NCBI GenBank assembly: GCA_028583415.1
Contig: CM053275.1
Coordinates: 9,921,208-9,985,207 of the forward strand
DNA: 64,000 bases
Source of the DNA: Protea cynaroides
Taxonomy: Eukaryota > Streptophyta > Magnoliopsida > Proteales > Proteaceae
Direction of reading: 5' to 3'
The position numbers and the translations under genes were made by a program. This document shows, piece after piece, positions 37,488 to 50,700 of the stretch (positions within the stretch are counted from its first letter, which is position 1; each line of letters starts with the position of its first letter). Below the pieces are notes generated by a model. The model worked only from the letters and a program-made list of their open reading frames with translations. It was not told the DNA's origin and searched no databases.

Positions 37488-37495
37488 AACCCTAA
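37488..37495 (-). promoter_or_regulatory. Telo-box of the RPS3a gene
   Basis: AACCCTAA on the plus strand (TTAGGGTT on the coding strand) lies 74-81 bases upstream of the start codon. Telo-boxes near the transcription start are a known hallmark of plant ribosomal protein genes and co-regulate them in dividing cells. Confidence 0.65.
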
Positions 37496-37528
37496 CCCCT
37501 CTCACGCTTGAGGTTACAAAATGTATCG

Positions 37529-37534
37529 TTTATA
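37529..37534 (-). promoter_or_regulatory. Likely TATA box of the RPS3a gene
   Basis: TATAAA on the minus strand, about 115 bases before the ATG and 35-40 bases upstream of the telo-box. A start site near 37500 would give an 85-base leader containing the telo-box, the usual plant ribosomal-protein arrangement. Confidence 0.5.
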
Positions 37535-37701
37535 TGGAGTCCAGCAGAGCTTCCTACCAAAAAAATAAAATACGGATCTTACCAAAAATAAAAATAAAAA
37601 TAAATAAAATATAGATTCAGGAGCAAAATACAAAAATGTCCTTCAATAAAATGACCAAAATAGTCCTCTCAATTGTATTTATAAGGAGTACATTTTTTTT
37701 A

Positions 37702-38462
37702 GGGAAATTTTCACCAACCATCTAAGAAGCTTTTGACAACTCACCTTACACCCAAGTTTTTTAAAAACATCACCTACCATCCAAATTATCTAGATGTTTA
37801 TCAAAAAGATCCAAAATCATACAACAAAATCGTTAGTTGTTGATGTCAGCTGTTAGAAAATTCATGAATGATAATAATACCCTTATTTTCTCCTTTTGTT
37901 TTATCCTCCTCTTTCTTTGAATCTACTTCTTCCTCTCGACTTTCAGACAAATTAGGGTTTTCAATTACATAATTTGCAGGATTTTTTTCTTTTAAATAAA
38001 GTAATGAAACGAAGGAGGAGGAGGAGGAGGAAGAGGAGGGAGGAGAATGGAGTTTGATGTTTGATGTTTTGCTAAGGAACAAGATCATAACAGCAAACCA
38101 GATTTCTTAATTCAATAGGTTCCAAAAGCTTTTGAATAAAAGGAAAAAAAAAATTTTAACAGTTCAATAAACTCAGAAAAAATCAATTTACATGCTTGAG
38201 AAACTTTTTTAAAGGCAACGTGTTAATCAGTGAATACTTCTCTTTTTAGTGTAATGTTTAATTAGAACCACTATCTAATGATTGTTAGATGTATAGAGCG
38301 TCAATTGTGGGAGAAGAATTTCAAGGGCTTCACAAATCCAAATGGAATCGAATGGAATAAAAAAGGGAGGTGACATTGAGGATTTTGTCTCACATTATCA
38401 CTCTCCGAGGTTTTCTGGTGAATTATACGGAGAAGAGAAGAATTTCAAGGGCTTCACAAATC

Positions 38463-38497
<35 letters not shown>

Positions 38498-39020
38498 CAA
38501 AGAAGAATCGAATGGAATCAATGAACCAACCTGAGTATTTAACTAGCGCAACAGTGAGCATCTGAATGGCAACGAAAATGACTAGCGCAATAGGGTATCC
38601 CGTTCCGGCAAAGACAATGAAAACGATCGGCGCAACGTCTAGCTGCAACGGCAAGAAGCACTCAAGATTTAGGTTTAGGAAGTGAAGCCAACAAGCTCTG
38701 GTTGATGACGACAAGCTCTGATTACAAAAACGAAGGGTTTTGGGAATAGGGATTTAGGTTTCTGGGAAGACAAGGGGAAGGGATTCGTATTTCACATCTT
38801 CACTCTATTTTATTGCAGTTGGTGCAATGATTCTTTGCAGTTGTAGGGGATTTTTTTTTTTTGATAAAATGTTGCAAAGAAATAGAGAGGAAGAAGAAAA
38901 TGGTATAAACGTCTACACACAATTTCAACTCTTTTCCGTTAATTAATGAACTAACGTTTGGGAAATTTGAATGGTAAATGATTTGTCAAAAACTTTTTGG
39001 ATGGTAGGTGAAAATTTTCC
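37702..39020. mobile_element. Non-autonomous Mutator-like element (possible Pack-MULE)
   Basis: Inverted termini of about 42 bp bound 1.3 kb: GGGAAATTTTCACCAACCAT at 37702, and the complement of GGAAAATTTTCACCTACCAT ending at 39020. Weaker inverted similarity continues inward (CGTTAGTT blocks in both arms). The flanks are T-runs ending in A on both sides, compatible with an 8-9 bp target-site duplication but ambiguous because of slippage. Inside there is no transposase, but a (GA)n run (38466-38494), a direct repeat (AGAATTTCAAGGGCTTCACA at about 38311 and 38437) and a GC-richer coding-like segment (38454-38714) that may be a captured host fragment. Confidence 0.65.
38454..38714 (-). pseudogene. 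Possible captured gene fragment inside the MULE-like element
   Basis: On the minus strand a frame of about 86 codons includes the hydrophobic stretch LDVAPIVFIVFAGTGYPIAL followed by VIFVAIQMLTVALV, which looks like a real membrane helix pair. A pyrimidine-AG acceptor-like site directly precedes LDVAP, as if an exon edge had been carried along. The frame then degenerates into the encoded (GA)n repeat. I could not identify a parent gene. Confidence 0.3.
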
Positions 39021-41293
39021 TTTTTTTATATTGATAAACAGGGAAGACGGTTAAAGCTATGTTTGGATGTCAAGAAAAGAAAAGAAGTTCTGAATGGAAA
39101 AAGGGAGTTTGATAGATGATTTCCGAATAAGATAAGGATATTACAGAAATTTCAAATAAATGAGGTTATGGTTACTTAGGATAGATGCCTCAAGACCATA
39201 GAATTTTTTTTTTTGTTTTTTTTTTTGTTTTTTTTGTTTTTTTTAACAATTATGTTTTTTGTCCGTAAAATTTGTATTTAGCAAATTAGGCCCAGTTTGG
39301 CTAAAAGTCCCAAAATTTTTAATGGTAAGGTGAAATGAAATGAAATGAAATGAGGAACAAATCATAAAAGAGAACTTTCAGTAGATGTTTCATTTGGAAC
39401 TAGAACTGACGCCAGTGATAAGATATGACAAGATATGGGCCTCACAACCTATACAAGATAAGGTGAACAAAATTTTAGTACTGTTTTTTGAAATTTAAGT
39501 AGATTTTAATTATCATATTAAACTTAAATTTTTTTTATTATCATGGTTATTGTGTTTTTATATTTGTTGAACAGTTTGTCTTGCTTAGCATTACAAAATT
39601 TCTCACATTTTGTTCATCACTTCATTTTTTTTTCCTTTTTCTTGGTTGAATTCATCGCTTCACTTCTTATCTGACCAAAGGGGAGATTAGTATATTTTTT
39701 TATTTTTATGAAATAGTATATTTGTAAGTTAGTTATATAATATTATTGATAATGATTAAAAAAGTTTGTATTATGTTTACTATTTTAATTTTGGGAAGGG
39801 GATTTATGAATTACTCTTGCCTTCCATGTACGGGTATTAAAATTGGATTCAAACAAAAAATTGAAACCAAATCAACTCGATTCGGTTCAAACCAAACCGA
39901 AACCAAATCTTATTGGCCAAGATTTGGGTTATAATTTTAGATCTCAATGAAAAAGAAAGAGGACTGGACCTATTGATAAACCTGAATCAAGCTGGACAAA
40001 TAAGACTGAAATCAAACCAGTCCGATAATAGACAGATAAGAGTTCATTAAGTCAATATTTTATTAAATATACATGTAGGAAACTAACATCGAATCCGAAC
40101 CAACCCAATAGAGCCTGTTAATCCAACTTTTTTTACTACATGTACATATAGTAAACCAAAACTGAACTGTAGCTAAAGGTCTATTAAATCAACCAAATAA
40201 CAAACCAACACCAGACCGACTCGTTAACTAACGTGTATGGTACAGCCCACCCCAGCCCCAATCTTTACTTGGACATGTCTCAAGCTGCCCCTAAAAAACC
40301 CAAGACCAACTTGGCCAAGAACGAAACTGGTCCGTTGACACCGCTACCTCCATGCACAAGAGATAGCCAATGAGAAGCAACGAGCCAATGAAGAGCAACG
40401 AGATGGTTTCATTAACAAGGGGTAACAAAGTATTTCCATATGTGGAGGAAAGACAAAGGAATACAATGTGTTCTTAACCTAATATTGTTTTTGTCATTCC
40501 ATGATTTAAGAGAGAAATGGTTTCATTTGGTATGTATTCTTGAAAGGAATTCTAGTTCAAGAACACATTTTGAGATGATAGAAATAATATTTAATATACA
40601 TTCTCTTTCTTGACTAGAGAATACAACTCATTCTGGAACACAGTCTCTATCCAATTATGCACTCAAAGTTTCACCCTACAGAAATACCCTTGTTCCATAA
40701 TCTTATAATCTGAAACCTGTTATGACTTACGAGCTGATTCAAAACTAAAAATAAAAACCCAATTCCTCATGCCTGTCCGTAAGAATCCTTTTTCCTAAAT
40801 AAGAAAAGGAAACCTCAAAATCTTTGAACAATTCTAAAACAAGTTTAAAAAATTGAGCACACCCCAACTTTTCTGTTGGACCTACATCCTTTTGCCAAAA
40901 TAATTCAAAAATCTTCTCACAGCATTAAGGATGCAATAGATGCCCAATAGAGGTGGTCACACATTTTGATTTTTCTCCAACCTTCTTCCCACCCCCTTAA
41001 TCTGTGGGCTAGGAAATAAAATACAAACTCTGAAATAGCAAGAGCTAGCTTAAAAAAAGAAGCCACATACAATACATTTCCAGTGCAGAATTTTTATTTT
41101 TGAGCAGAAAATAAAATAAAATCCCAACACTAAATATGGAGAAGAGATAAGGAGGGAAAACAACCTAAACTTGAGAGAGAGAGAGAGAGAGAGGCTTTTT
41201 TGCAATGCACAGCCATTTCTGCAACGACTAGTACAATAGTCTTTTTAAAGTTGCTACAAGCAAACAATGAGATGCCCGGTCGTAGAATCAGGA
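39021..41293. other. Intergenic region between the RPS3a upstream side and the EMC2 3' end
   Basis: No gene recognised. It contains T-rich runs (39209-39245), a degenerate repeat of AAACCGAAACC-type motifs (39840-40220), a CCCAACC-type repeat (40230-40340) and a (GA)n run (41175-41192). The last few hundred bases would be the EMC2 3' UTR. Confidence 0.55.
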
Positions 41294-44200
41294 TTAGAGC
41301 TTTAAGTTTCTCAGTGTGGCAGTAAGCAGAGGTAGTTTTCCAGAAGCCCTTTGCTTGTAGTGTTTCTCCAACGCCATTGCAGCAAGAGATGACAGCTCTG
41401 AACCCTCTTTGTCTTCCTTGTTCCGCCCTTTTGCCAACTGAGCGATTGCAACACTACACTGAACAACGAAACCAACCCCTCTTAGCCGGTGCAATTTTAT
41501 TGACGAAAAGGAAATGGAGTAATAAAACTAACAAAGAAGATGAGCATGCTATGTTATATCCAGCTACACCAGGATCTACTCCATTGGTAATCATAGAGGA
41601 AATCCAACATCGGCAACCTATTGCCTAAAACTGTGATAAAACAATAGAACCAGCTTTTCAACATGTTTTGACTTTCAAGACACGTGCTATCTTACTGGGC
41701 CTAGGGGGAGGGAGGCAGGAAGGAAAGGAAAGAGAGAGTTGTCTCACCAAGCAAATGCCAAAAAGTGCCCTGGTGTTCTTACCCCCAGTCAAATCTATGG
41801 TGGAGGCATAGTATTTCTTGGCTGTCTGTAGATTTTCTAGCCCACCAAGTGTGTACAATACCTGGTAAGCCAACGAAAACAAACAATGAGCTAAATCCAG
41901 TAGTTTTCTTGAAAAATATATCATGTAACTCACAGTGAAGGATTACTTTTTTATAAATTTCTGGATGAATAAACTTGAAAGAGGGAACTTAATCGAGTAC
42001 ACAAGAAGTGTGATGATTGCTCACCATAAGCTCTAACATGTGTGCATACACCATGTAGTAAGTAGCTTCCAAGCTATTTTATAGACATATGTACTTAATA
42101 GAAAACATTTCCATGGAAAAAACTTCTGAATTCAGTTACTCTGTGTGCCAAATGCAAATGGGATAAAACCTATTTATCCAATTTTTTTTTTCACTAAATC
42201 TAAAAGATAGTGAAACACGAGATAATGAAACACATCGATACATGCATGATGCATCCATATCAGTTTTCGTTGCTGTGTGCCCTCTGATGTAATACAATTT
42301 TCACAAGTGTGAGAAGGTCGAAGGTTTATAAAGCTGCCATCTCCAAAGCCTATGCCAATTTTCATGCATCTCAGATATGTATCCCAGTGTGCTTTGTGAA
42401 AGTACAAAAATCATAGTTTTGTTTCATAGGTAATCAGCATTAGAGTTGTATTGCTTTTGGGCTTCAGAGTCAGACAATGACCAGAAAAACAAGAGTTGGG
42501 TTTAGGCAATTCTAAGTTCAATTCCATCCTTTTCAAACTTAACAGTACACTTGCTATGTGTGAGACTAAAAAACAGTGATGTCATAATCATCCTTCCCCA
42601 TAAAAAGTCATTTGGATTGTTAACAATCAAAAGCACTTACATCAGCATAGGCCAAGTGATATAAGGGAACCGTTGATTGACATAATATTAGCTCCTCATA
42701 ACAGAAAGCCGCTTGCTTATACCTGAGTAGCAAAGAATATATTAATGTTTCATAATGTTACAGTACCCGCAAGACATGACAAGCTCAGAAGTTGAAACAA
42801 TAAAAGAGGTCTCAATTGGTTATTAACATCACCACATTAAATGGTTCACAGACGCAATTGCCACAAACCATCCATTCAAGCTTGACTGGAATAGCAATTC
42901 ACAGTTCCAAATCCACAGCATCGGAAACCAGAAGCCGCAGACCATTTAAAATGGTGGTTTATGTGCCACTTTGATGTAGATAAATCAGAGAAAATGGCTT
43001 ATTTTAGTGGAAATAAACCTTGGGTTAGGTTACATATATGTTGGGTGTTTAGTCCACTGGGGTTTCTTTGTAATAGACCACTTTAAAGGGTATAAAATAT
43101 GGGTAGGAGGTAGAATGCGGGTTTACTTTATTAGTTAATCTAATTAGAATCTATTTCTTTATTTAATTGTTATTAAATTATTTTGATTACACCGGGATAG
43201 GTCTCTTTGACTATGAGTCCAGCTCTGCTTTATGCTGCTTTCATTTATTTTAAGCAGAGTTTTAGTTTGTAAAGAGTTAAGACTACCTCCATACTAAATT
43301 AATGGCAGGAGGAGTTTAGGCTTAGTTTCAGTCTATTTTTAAGTCTTTTATATAAGGTAGTAAGGAGTTTCAGCCCTGCATACAAATTTGAAGAATGGAA
43401 TTGGATTTTGCCTTTTGGTTCTGAGAGATTTAGAGCTCTCTTTGAGGTGGTGATGCTAGGAAGGCTTCATGGTCATTCCAAGCTTGAGTTTGGCGGGGAT
43501 GCCAACTCAGCTGATCAAGTGGGATTCCTGATTCATATCCTTCTTTCTACTTCTATTCTTTTTCTTTCATTAAATCACGTCAGTTTCAAAAAAGAATTTT
43601 CCCTGGTCGATTTCCAGCTTCCCAAGTCATCTTCTTCAAAATTCCTGTCTTTTGATCTGATTTCTTAAATCTAAGTATAGAACATTGTTCTGGATCAGTC
43701 ATTGAACAGATCCTGTTAATTCTGTTCTGATCCATTAAGTTCTGCCATCGAATTTAAGAGTCCTTCAAGTCTGCTCTAAAAACCATGTTCTGAAATTGAT
43801 ATCTCTCTCAGTTTTCTGGGCTTTAAATTTGATAATTGTTCACTGTTTATTGCTCTTTATAATACTGAGCTGCAGTCTTAAACATGTCCTACGATTCTGT
43901 AGAAATTGAGCTTTCTACTCTAATAAGGATTGCTCCATAACTGCTAATCTGAGAAACAGATTTAAGTCCCTCTCCCCAGACCATGCAGTAGCAGGAACCT
44001 TGTGCACTGGGATGCCCTTTTTTGAAGGATTGTTTATCCCTATAAAGGTATAAATCTGACATTCAACCAGATTTATAGCCCAATCAGAACTATTTTGACA
44101 TAGTTTCTAACTTTTCACTTAATCTGGATTGAGTATTATTCATGGATTTTCTGAGGTTTTCTAAGCTCTAAACCCCTTGTGTGCTAGAATACCCCATATT

Positions 44201-44751
44201 ATACTTGTTACACACAGATATTAGATTTGTATGTCTTACATCTGTAGGGAAACATATAATTCAGCAAGTTCTCTCCAAGCATCATGGTCTGCCATAAATC
44301 TGCAACAAAAATGAGACAATCTCAGCCACTTCTTGTACATTCAAACATTGATAAAAGTATACCACATATAAATATAAACAGATAAATCCAGAGAACTTAC
44401 ATTTCAAGATACTTATTGAGCCATTCGATGGCAACAGAGATATTTCCCTGTGCCTTTGCCATGGCAACTCTCCTCTTGTGGACTACCTAAAAACAGTGGG
44501 AAGCTTCAGGTTTCCACTCATCACAATTCCTATAAGAAGCACACTGATAACATTCATTGTTACAACTACAAAACATGTATCATTTCAGGAACGCCCTGCT
44601 AATGGTTTACTTGATCAAGCGGATTATCCTCTAGAAGGCTTGAGTAAACTGTTTCCGCATCTGCCCAAGATTCTTTTGCTTCAAGGAACAGCCCTTCTAA
44701 CCTACCTGCGGGTTACAGGCAAGCAAGAACCACACATCAACAAAAAAATTT

Positions 44752-44790
<39 letters not shown>

Positions 44791-47700
44791 TTGGTAAACC
44801 CACCAACTCGTGTACTCTCAGGAAATTTCTTCTTAAGAGCCTTTACGCAATCCTGCAAAACAGTTTTTACCGAAGTGTAAAATTAAACAAGCATTACTGG
44901 ATCTCAGATATAGTAGCTTTGAGAGACAAGTGAGAATCAGCAGATGAGCTGAACGAAAAAAACAACTTAAGACTAAGAAATAAATGTCGAGCAGAAAGGA
45001 CAGTGCTCGCTTTTTTCGAAACACCTGCAACACTAATGGAAAATATCGTTGCTTCAATAAAGCCTTCCAACCTTGCCCGGTTGTAAATTTTAGTGGTAGC
45101 ATTATATTTGCTTTAAACCATAAGGTATATGGTCCCCTTTGTTAGTTGTTAACTCCCCTATAAAAAGCACACTGCCTTACCTAAAGCGAGTGGAGAATGA
45201 AGGTGTCATCATACACCATTGAGGAAATCAAGGGTGATTAAGAGATTCCCAGTGCAATGGTTAAATAAACTGAGCCTGACCGACATAATATGAGCAATAT
45301 AGCCAAAAAAAAAAAAAAAAAATCAGTCCTTTATTATATTTTTAAGACATAATGTTAGGGATGGAAACATGGTAAACTTTCGTACAGGTTGGTCTCACTT
45401 GAACCAGAGCTAGTTGAGCCTAACTTCAACCAAAATCAATCTGCAACAGGACCTAAAGAAAAATTGTCATCTGAGACAGAAAGGTGGGGGGAGACTCAAG
45501 CATGTGAAATCATTCTGTCATTCCCTTTTCAAGGTTCTCCTGAAGAGTAACACATCTATCCATCCATGCTTTATGTGCATACGCAAAACTACAAAGATGT
45601 TTAAATTTCCCATTTTGAATGATCTTTTGATTTAATTAAAGGTCATTCTTTCAATGCTCTTGCCTTGGCACCAAAAAATAATCCATGGGAAATTGGATAC
45701 TTCCAAAGCTATAAACCAAATTTTGGATGTTGTAGGTAATTGTGGTATACATATCACGTAGGATGTGGTTGTAAATGATAGGGTTTCATCCTATCCTATC
45801 ACTCTTTTATATTAATTTCAGAAAGAAAATAATACAAGATGATAACAGAGTTAAGTATCACTTGGTGATTCTTTTGCAATCCCCCCCCCCCCAAAAAAAA
45901 AAAAAAAAAAAACAGAAGAGGTGCTTTCTCTGAAATTAAGTGAATACAGTAATGGAATTTTCATGGCCTAAATAGCATTGAGTCACAGCCTAGGAGATAA
46001 GACGTAGACCTAAAACTCAAAAATTAATTATGCGGACTTTCCAATCACCAGTAAAATCACTTCCTCTTCTAGAAGACTCAGTATCGGATCGGCCGATTCG
46101 TGTCAGTAACGGCCGAGACCGATACCGATTCTGGCCACTAGTTTGGGATCGGATCTTGGGCTGGATCGGCTGGATCTGATACTTTTTTTTTTCCCATGAC
46201 ACATGTCAACCATCCAAGGGAATTGGTTGCCACGTGTTGACCATCTTGGTTAAAACTAGTTCTTTCTTTTTACAATTAAAAAACCAAGACGGACAAAAAA
46301 TTGGTCCGACTCAAAAATTGAGATAATCAGCCCAATCCAGGTCAATACCAATCGATCAGTATCGGATGGGTATTGGCTGGGACCGATCCCATGACCGATA
46401 CCGGTTACTAAAACTATGAATTTAAGAGAAAAGATAGCCATTTCTACCTATATTTTAGTTTTAACTCAAAGAACTTAACTTAGGGTTCAGACTGGAGCTT
46501 AACAATACCATTTAAGTGTCTTTTATTTTATTTTTTTCCAAAAAGAAAAACTAGTGGGTATCAAAGAGAAATAAACTGAATGTTTGGTTGTAGTCACTGG
46601 GTATTTACCCCTTGTTTGTCTAATAAACAATAGTTGATGACAATACTAGTACAGAAAATGGACTCTCACATGACCCCTTGAAAGCTTTCCTTCATGGTCC
46701 ACTATTTTGAGCCATTTGGAGATCTAATCTGGTCAAATTGACTTATTTTTTATTAGCAACATGCCAAATCTGGGTTCCATCTTAGTCTCATCGCCCCCCA
46801 AGTACAGAACTTCTACACTTGTATTTTCATTTGTAAAACCAAAGATGCCAAAGTTGATTCCCCGGCCATTTTATAGAGCTTCCTATAACCACATGGAAAA
46901 TGTATCCACATGGAAAATTAACTTTAGGCTGAAAGTTGCCAGATGGATATAGTAACATTCAAGCTAAAGAGTTGTGAGAGGTTTCTCTCTCTCACTCTGT
47001 GTGTGGTCTGTCTGTGTGGCTTTCTTCAAAGCTATGCAGCTGGTTTCATTAGAGAGGACATGGCTAGCTCAAATTTTCTAAACTCAATTAGTAGAAATGG
47101 TTTTTGAGCACCTCAATGTAAAATGAAACCCAATTTTCGTAAAATGAAAACCATTAATATCAGCATAGCATAAAAGCAACGGCCTTGTAAACCCAATTTT
47201 ATATTAGAAAATATGAATGCTAGTTTTGATGGTGATTGCGGAAAAATATCTGTTGTAATGTGGGATACTGACTCGTTCCTTACCTGTCTTACATTTTATG
47301 TAATCCCTATTACTCTATAATAAAGCATGCCCTATCTCAATCAAGACAAACCAGCCATTCTCCCATTAATTATTTCAACATGGTATCAAAGCCATAGTGG
47401 AAGCAAGGCAACCCTGTCCACGTCCACAAGATTCCGAGGGACGACCATGCGGTTTTTAACACTTATATCTGGTATGACGGTGCTTCCCACAGTAATCACA
47501 TTTCACAGGAGATTTATTAGAGGCAGAATGATCACCTGTCCCACGAGAAGAGGAACTAAAACCAAAGTATAGTGCCGAACATTTCTGTGGCACAGGGAGA
47601 ACCCCAGAGGACTTGCGATGGCTATCTTCAGATGAGACCATAGCATAGGCCTGCTATAAGGAAGGAAAGGATCATGATTTAGGACATGAACCTGAATCTA

Positions 47701-50700
47701 ATCAAACCCTATATTGAGGCCAACAAGAAAATCATAGACCCAAAAATTGTCCTCCCATTTCTTGAAAGTAGCAGCATCTATATCACAAACATCGGTAAAT
47801 GACCCATAAAAATCCAACTCTTGCTACATACCTCGCAGGGTAAAATAATACTAGGAGACAAATAACTCCTTTTGTTTGGTCTCGTAAATCCGCTTTCTGA
47901 GTTCATAACACTGGGCAACATTACTAACATGAGAGTAAGTGTCTTTGGCAGTCTTCCATATTTTTACAGCAATGTCCAAAAGAAGAAACCCCCTGAAAAT
48001 AGACGGATCCATGGAATTGATGAGTTTGGACATGAAAAGATAATTGGATGTCACCCATTTATATTGAGAGGGACTAGCAATGGAAGGCTTAGTAGTATCC
48101 CCTGTAATGTAGCCAGAAAGACCACGAGACCCAGGACCCAATAGCAAGATAATATGAATGTGACAACATGAGGTAATTGCTCCCATAAAACTTGATGGAG
48201 CTAATAGGGAACGAAGGAAAGTCACGATGTTGGACTCCTTCCTATCCTGTAGAAGCTAATGAGATCTCAAACATGACTGCTGGTTAACTATGGTTCACAA
48301 GAAAAATATTGACAACACATAAACAAAACCGGAAAGCTTCATTGCGACATGGTGGCCTCTAGAGAAATCAGCAAACAATCACGAATTGACTGATTTAGAT
48401 GGCATAAACAAAACGATGCGCGAAAGTCTCTCAGTTGCGGAAGTCTAACATGGCCAGGCCCATTGTGACCAACCCACCTGCTCAGAGAACAGTTCACGAG
48501 CACGTGAACAGTACCACTGTACGGTGACTCGCCCGATTTTAGAGTGGCATTGAAAAGAGACCCTTGGTGGGAGAACAAAACTCACCACCAAAGTTAAAGA
48601 AGGAGAGAAAGCAAAGTGGTGGAGGCGGTGGTGCTGGGCTCGACAGACGAGAGCGACGGCGGCGGTGGAGGAGCTAGCGGATACGAAAGAGAGAAGGAGA
48701 GACGAGGGTGAGGGTGGTGGTGCTTGGCGGCGCTTGTACCGAGAATAAAAAGTGAGGGTGGTGGTGGTTGGCGGTGCTAAAATGAAAAGGTAGAAAGAGA
48801 AGGCTGTGATTGGGAGGGGACTAAGGTTTTGTGGTGAATGGCATTAGGGTTTTGAGGTGCCGCCTCAAGTTTTTGGTTGTGTGGTCTTTGCTTGTAACCA
48901 TCATGTGCACAACAAGCCTGATCCGCAGGGGCTCTGTTGTATAATCCTTAGTTTTCCGCCACTTAGAAGGGATATAAGTACTATCGCCCTCCAACCCGGC
49001 GGTTGCTGGTCACCATGGATATTGTTTTTCATGAGATTGAAGCTTATTATCCGGCACCTCTTCAGGGGGGTCTCAGCCTAGGGCTCTAAAGGAATGTCTG
49101 TAATCATTCCATTGGAAACAACTATATAGTGGCCGATGTTGGTGATGATACCGATCTATTTTATTGAGGATGGTATAACTGGCTAGGAATAGGAATAGGA
49201 ATAGGAGCAGGTTTCAATCCAGGGGAACCTTTAGCCCAGGGGGAGCCGCCACAACCTCTTAAAGTTTTTGTTCGATGTAAACAAGTGCCAAATACCACCA
49301 CCATTGCACCTAACCAACCGTCTTCTATTTCGAATCCAGTTCTTCCTTCTAGTAAGCCTCTTTCCCCTAGTGATCATAGTTTTTAACTTATCCACTGCTA
49401 TTCATAAGAGCATTAAGACTTGTACTTAACATCCCAAATCTAATGTTGTTTCATATGATTCTCTTTTTTCCTCCTTTCATACTTTCATGTCTTCATTACC
49501 ATCTGATTCTACTCCTAACACTTGGCAAGAAGCACTAGCAATTCCGAGGTGGAAAGAGGCAATGAATGAAGAGATGAAGACTCTTGGGAAGAATGACATG
49601 TGGGAATTGGTGTTTTACCCTCTAGGGAAGAAACCGGTAAGATGTAAATGGGTTTTTGTCGTCAAACAGAAAGTAAATAGAACAATGGACATATATAAAG
49701 TAAGGTTGGTTGCTAGAGGATTCACTCAGACATATGGGATCGACTATCCACCTTTGCCCCTTTTTGCAAAGATGAACACTGTCAGAGTCATTATATCATG
49801 CACCATTAATCAAGAATGGGATCTTCATCAATTAAATTAGATGTCAAGAATGTTTTCCTCTATGGGGAACTCGAAGAGGAGGTATATATGGATATCCCAC
49901 TTGGATTTGCTTCACTGAAAACCCATGGCAAAGTTTGCAAGTTGAAACGAGCTTTGTATGGTCTGAAACTGTCCTCTAGGTCATGGTCTGGTTATTTTCA
50001 TTGAACTATGGTGTTGATTGTCTATAAACAAAGCAATGTTGATAATTCTTTGTTTATCAAACAAAATGGTGAGCACATTACTGTCTTGGTCTTTTATGTA
50101 GATGATATTGTTACTACAGGAAGTGATGTTGCTGAGATATTCCAAACTGAAGACTTATGTGAGAATAGAATTCAAAATGAAGGACCTAGGTAAGATACGA
50201 TATTTTCTAGGTATCGAGGTGGATCATTCTACTCAGAGTATCTTCCTCTCTCAGCAAAAGTATATTCTTGATCTCTTATCCGACACAAGAATGTTGGGTT
50301 GTAAACCAGTCGATACTCTTCTTGAACCTAACTCTCATCTCAAGAACAAGGAAGGGGATTCAGTTGATAAAGGCAGTTATTAGAGGTTGGTTGGAAGATT
50401 GATATATATGTCATACACACGGCCTGACGTTGCTTTTGCTATGAGTATGGTTAGTCGATATATCAATGATCCTTACTGTACTCACCTAGAGGCAGTTTAT
50501 TGGCTTTTGAGATATTAAAACTCCACTCCGGGCAAAGCGATTCTTTTTTTCTCTTCACAGTCATCGAGACTACGCATTAAAGCGTTCACTGATGCAGATT
50601 GAGTTGGTTGCCCTAATGATAGGAGGTCCACTTCTAGATATTGCGCGTTTGTTGGGGGCAACCTTGTTACATGGAGAATAGGCAGCTCGACTGGGACAAA

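Noticed and set aside
47851..48144. Plus-strand 90-codon frame inside copia 1
   Set aside because: It is the complement of the inverted gag block.
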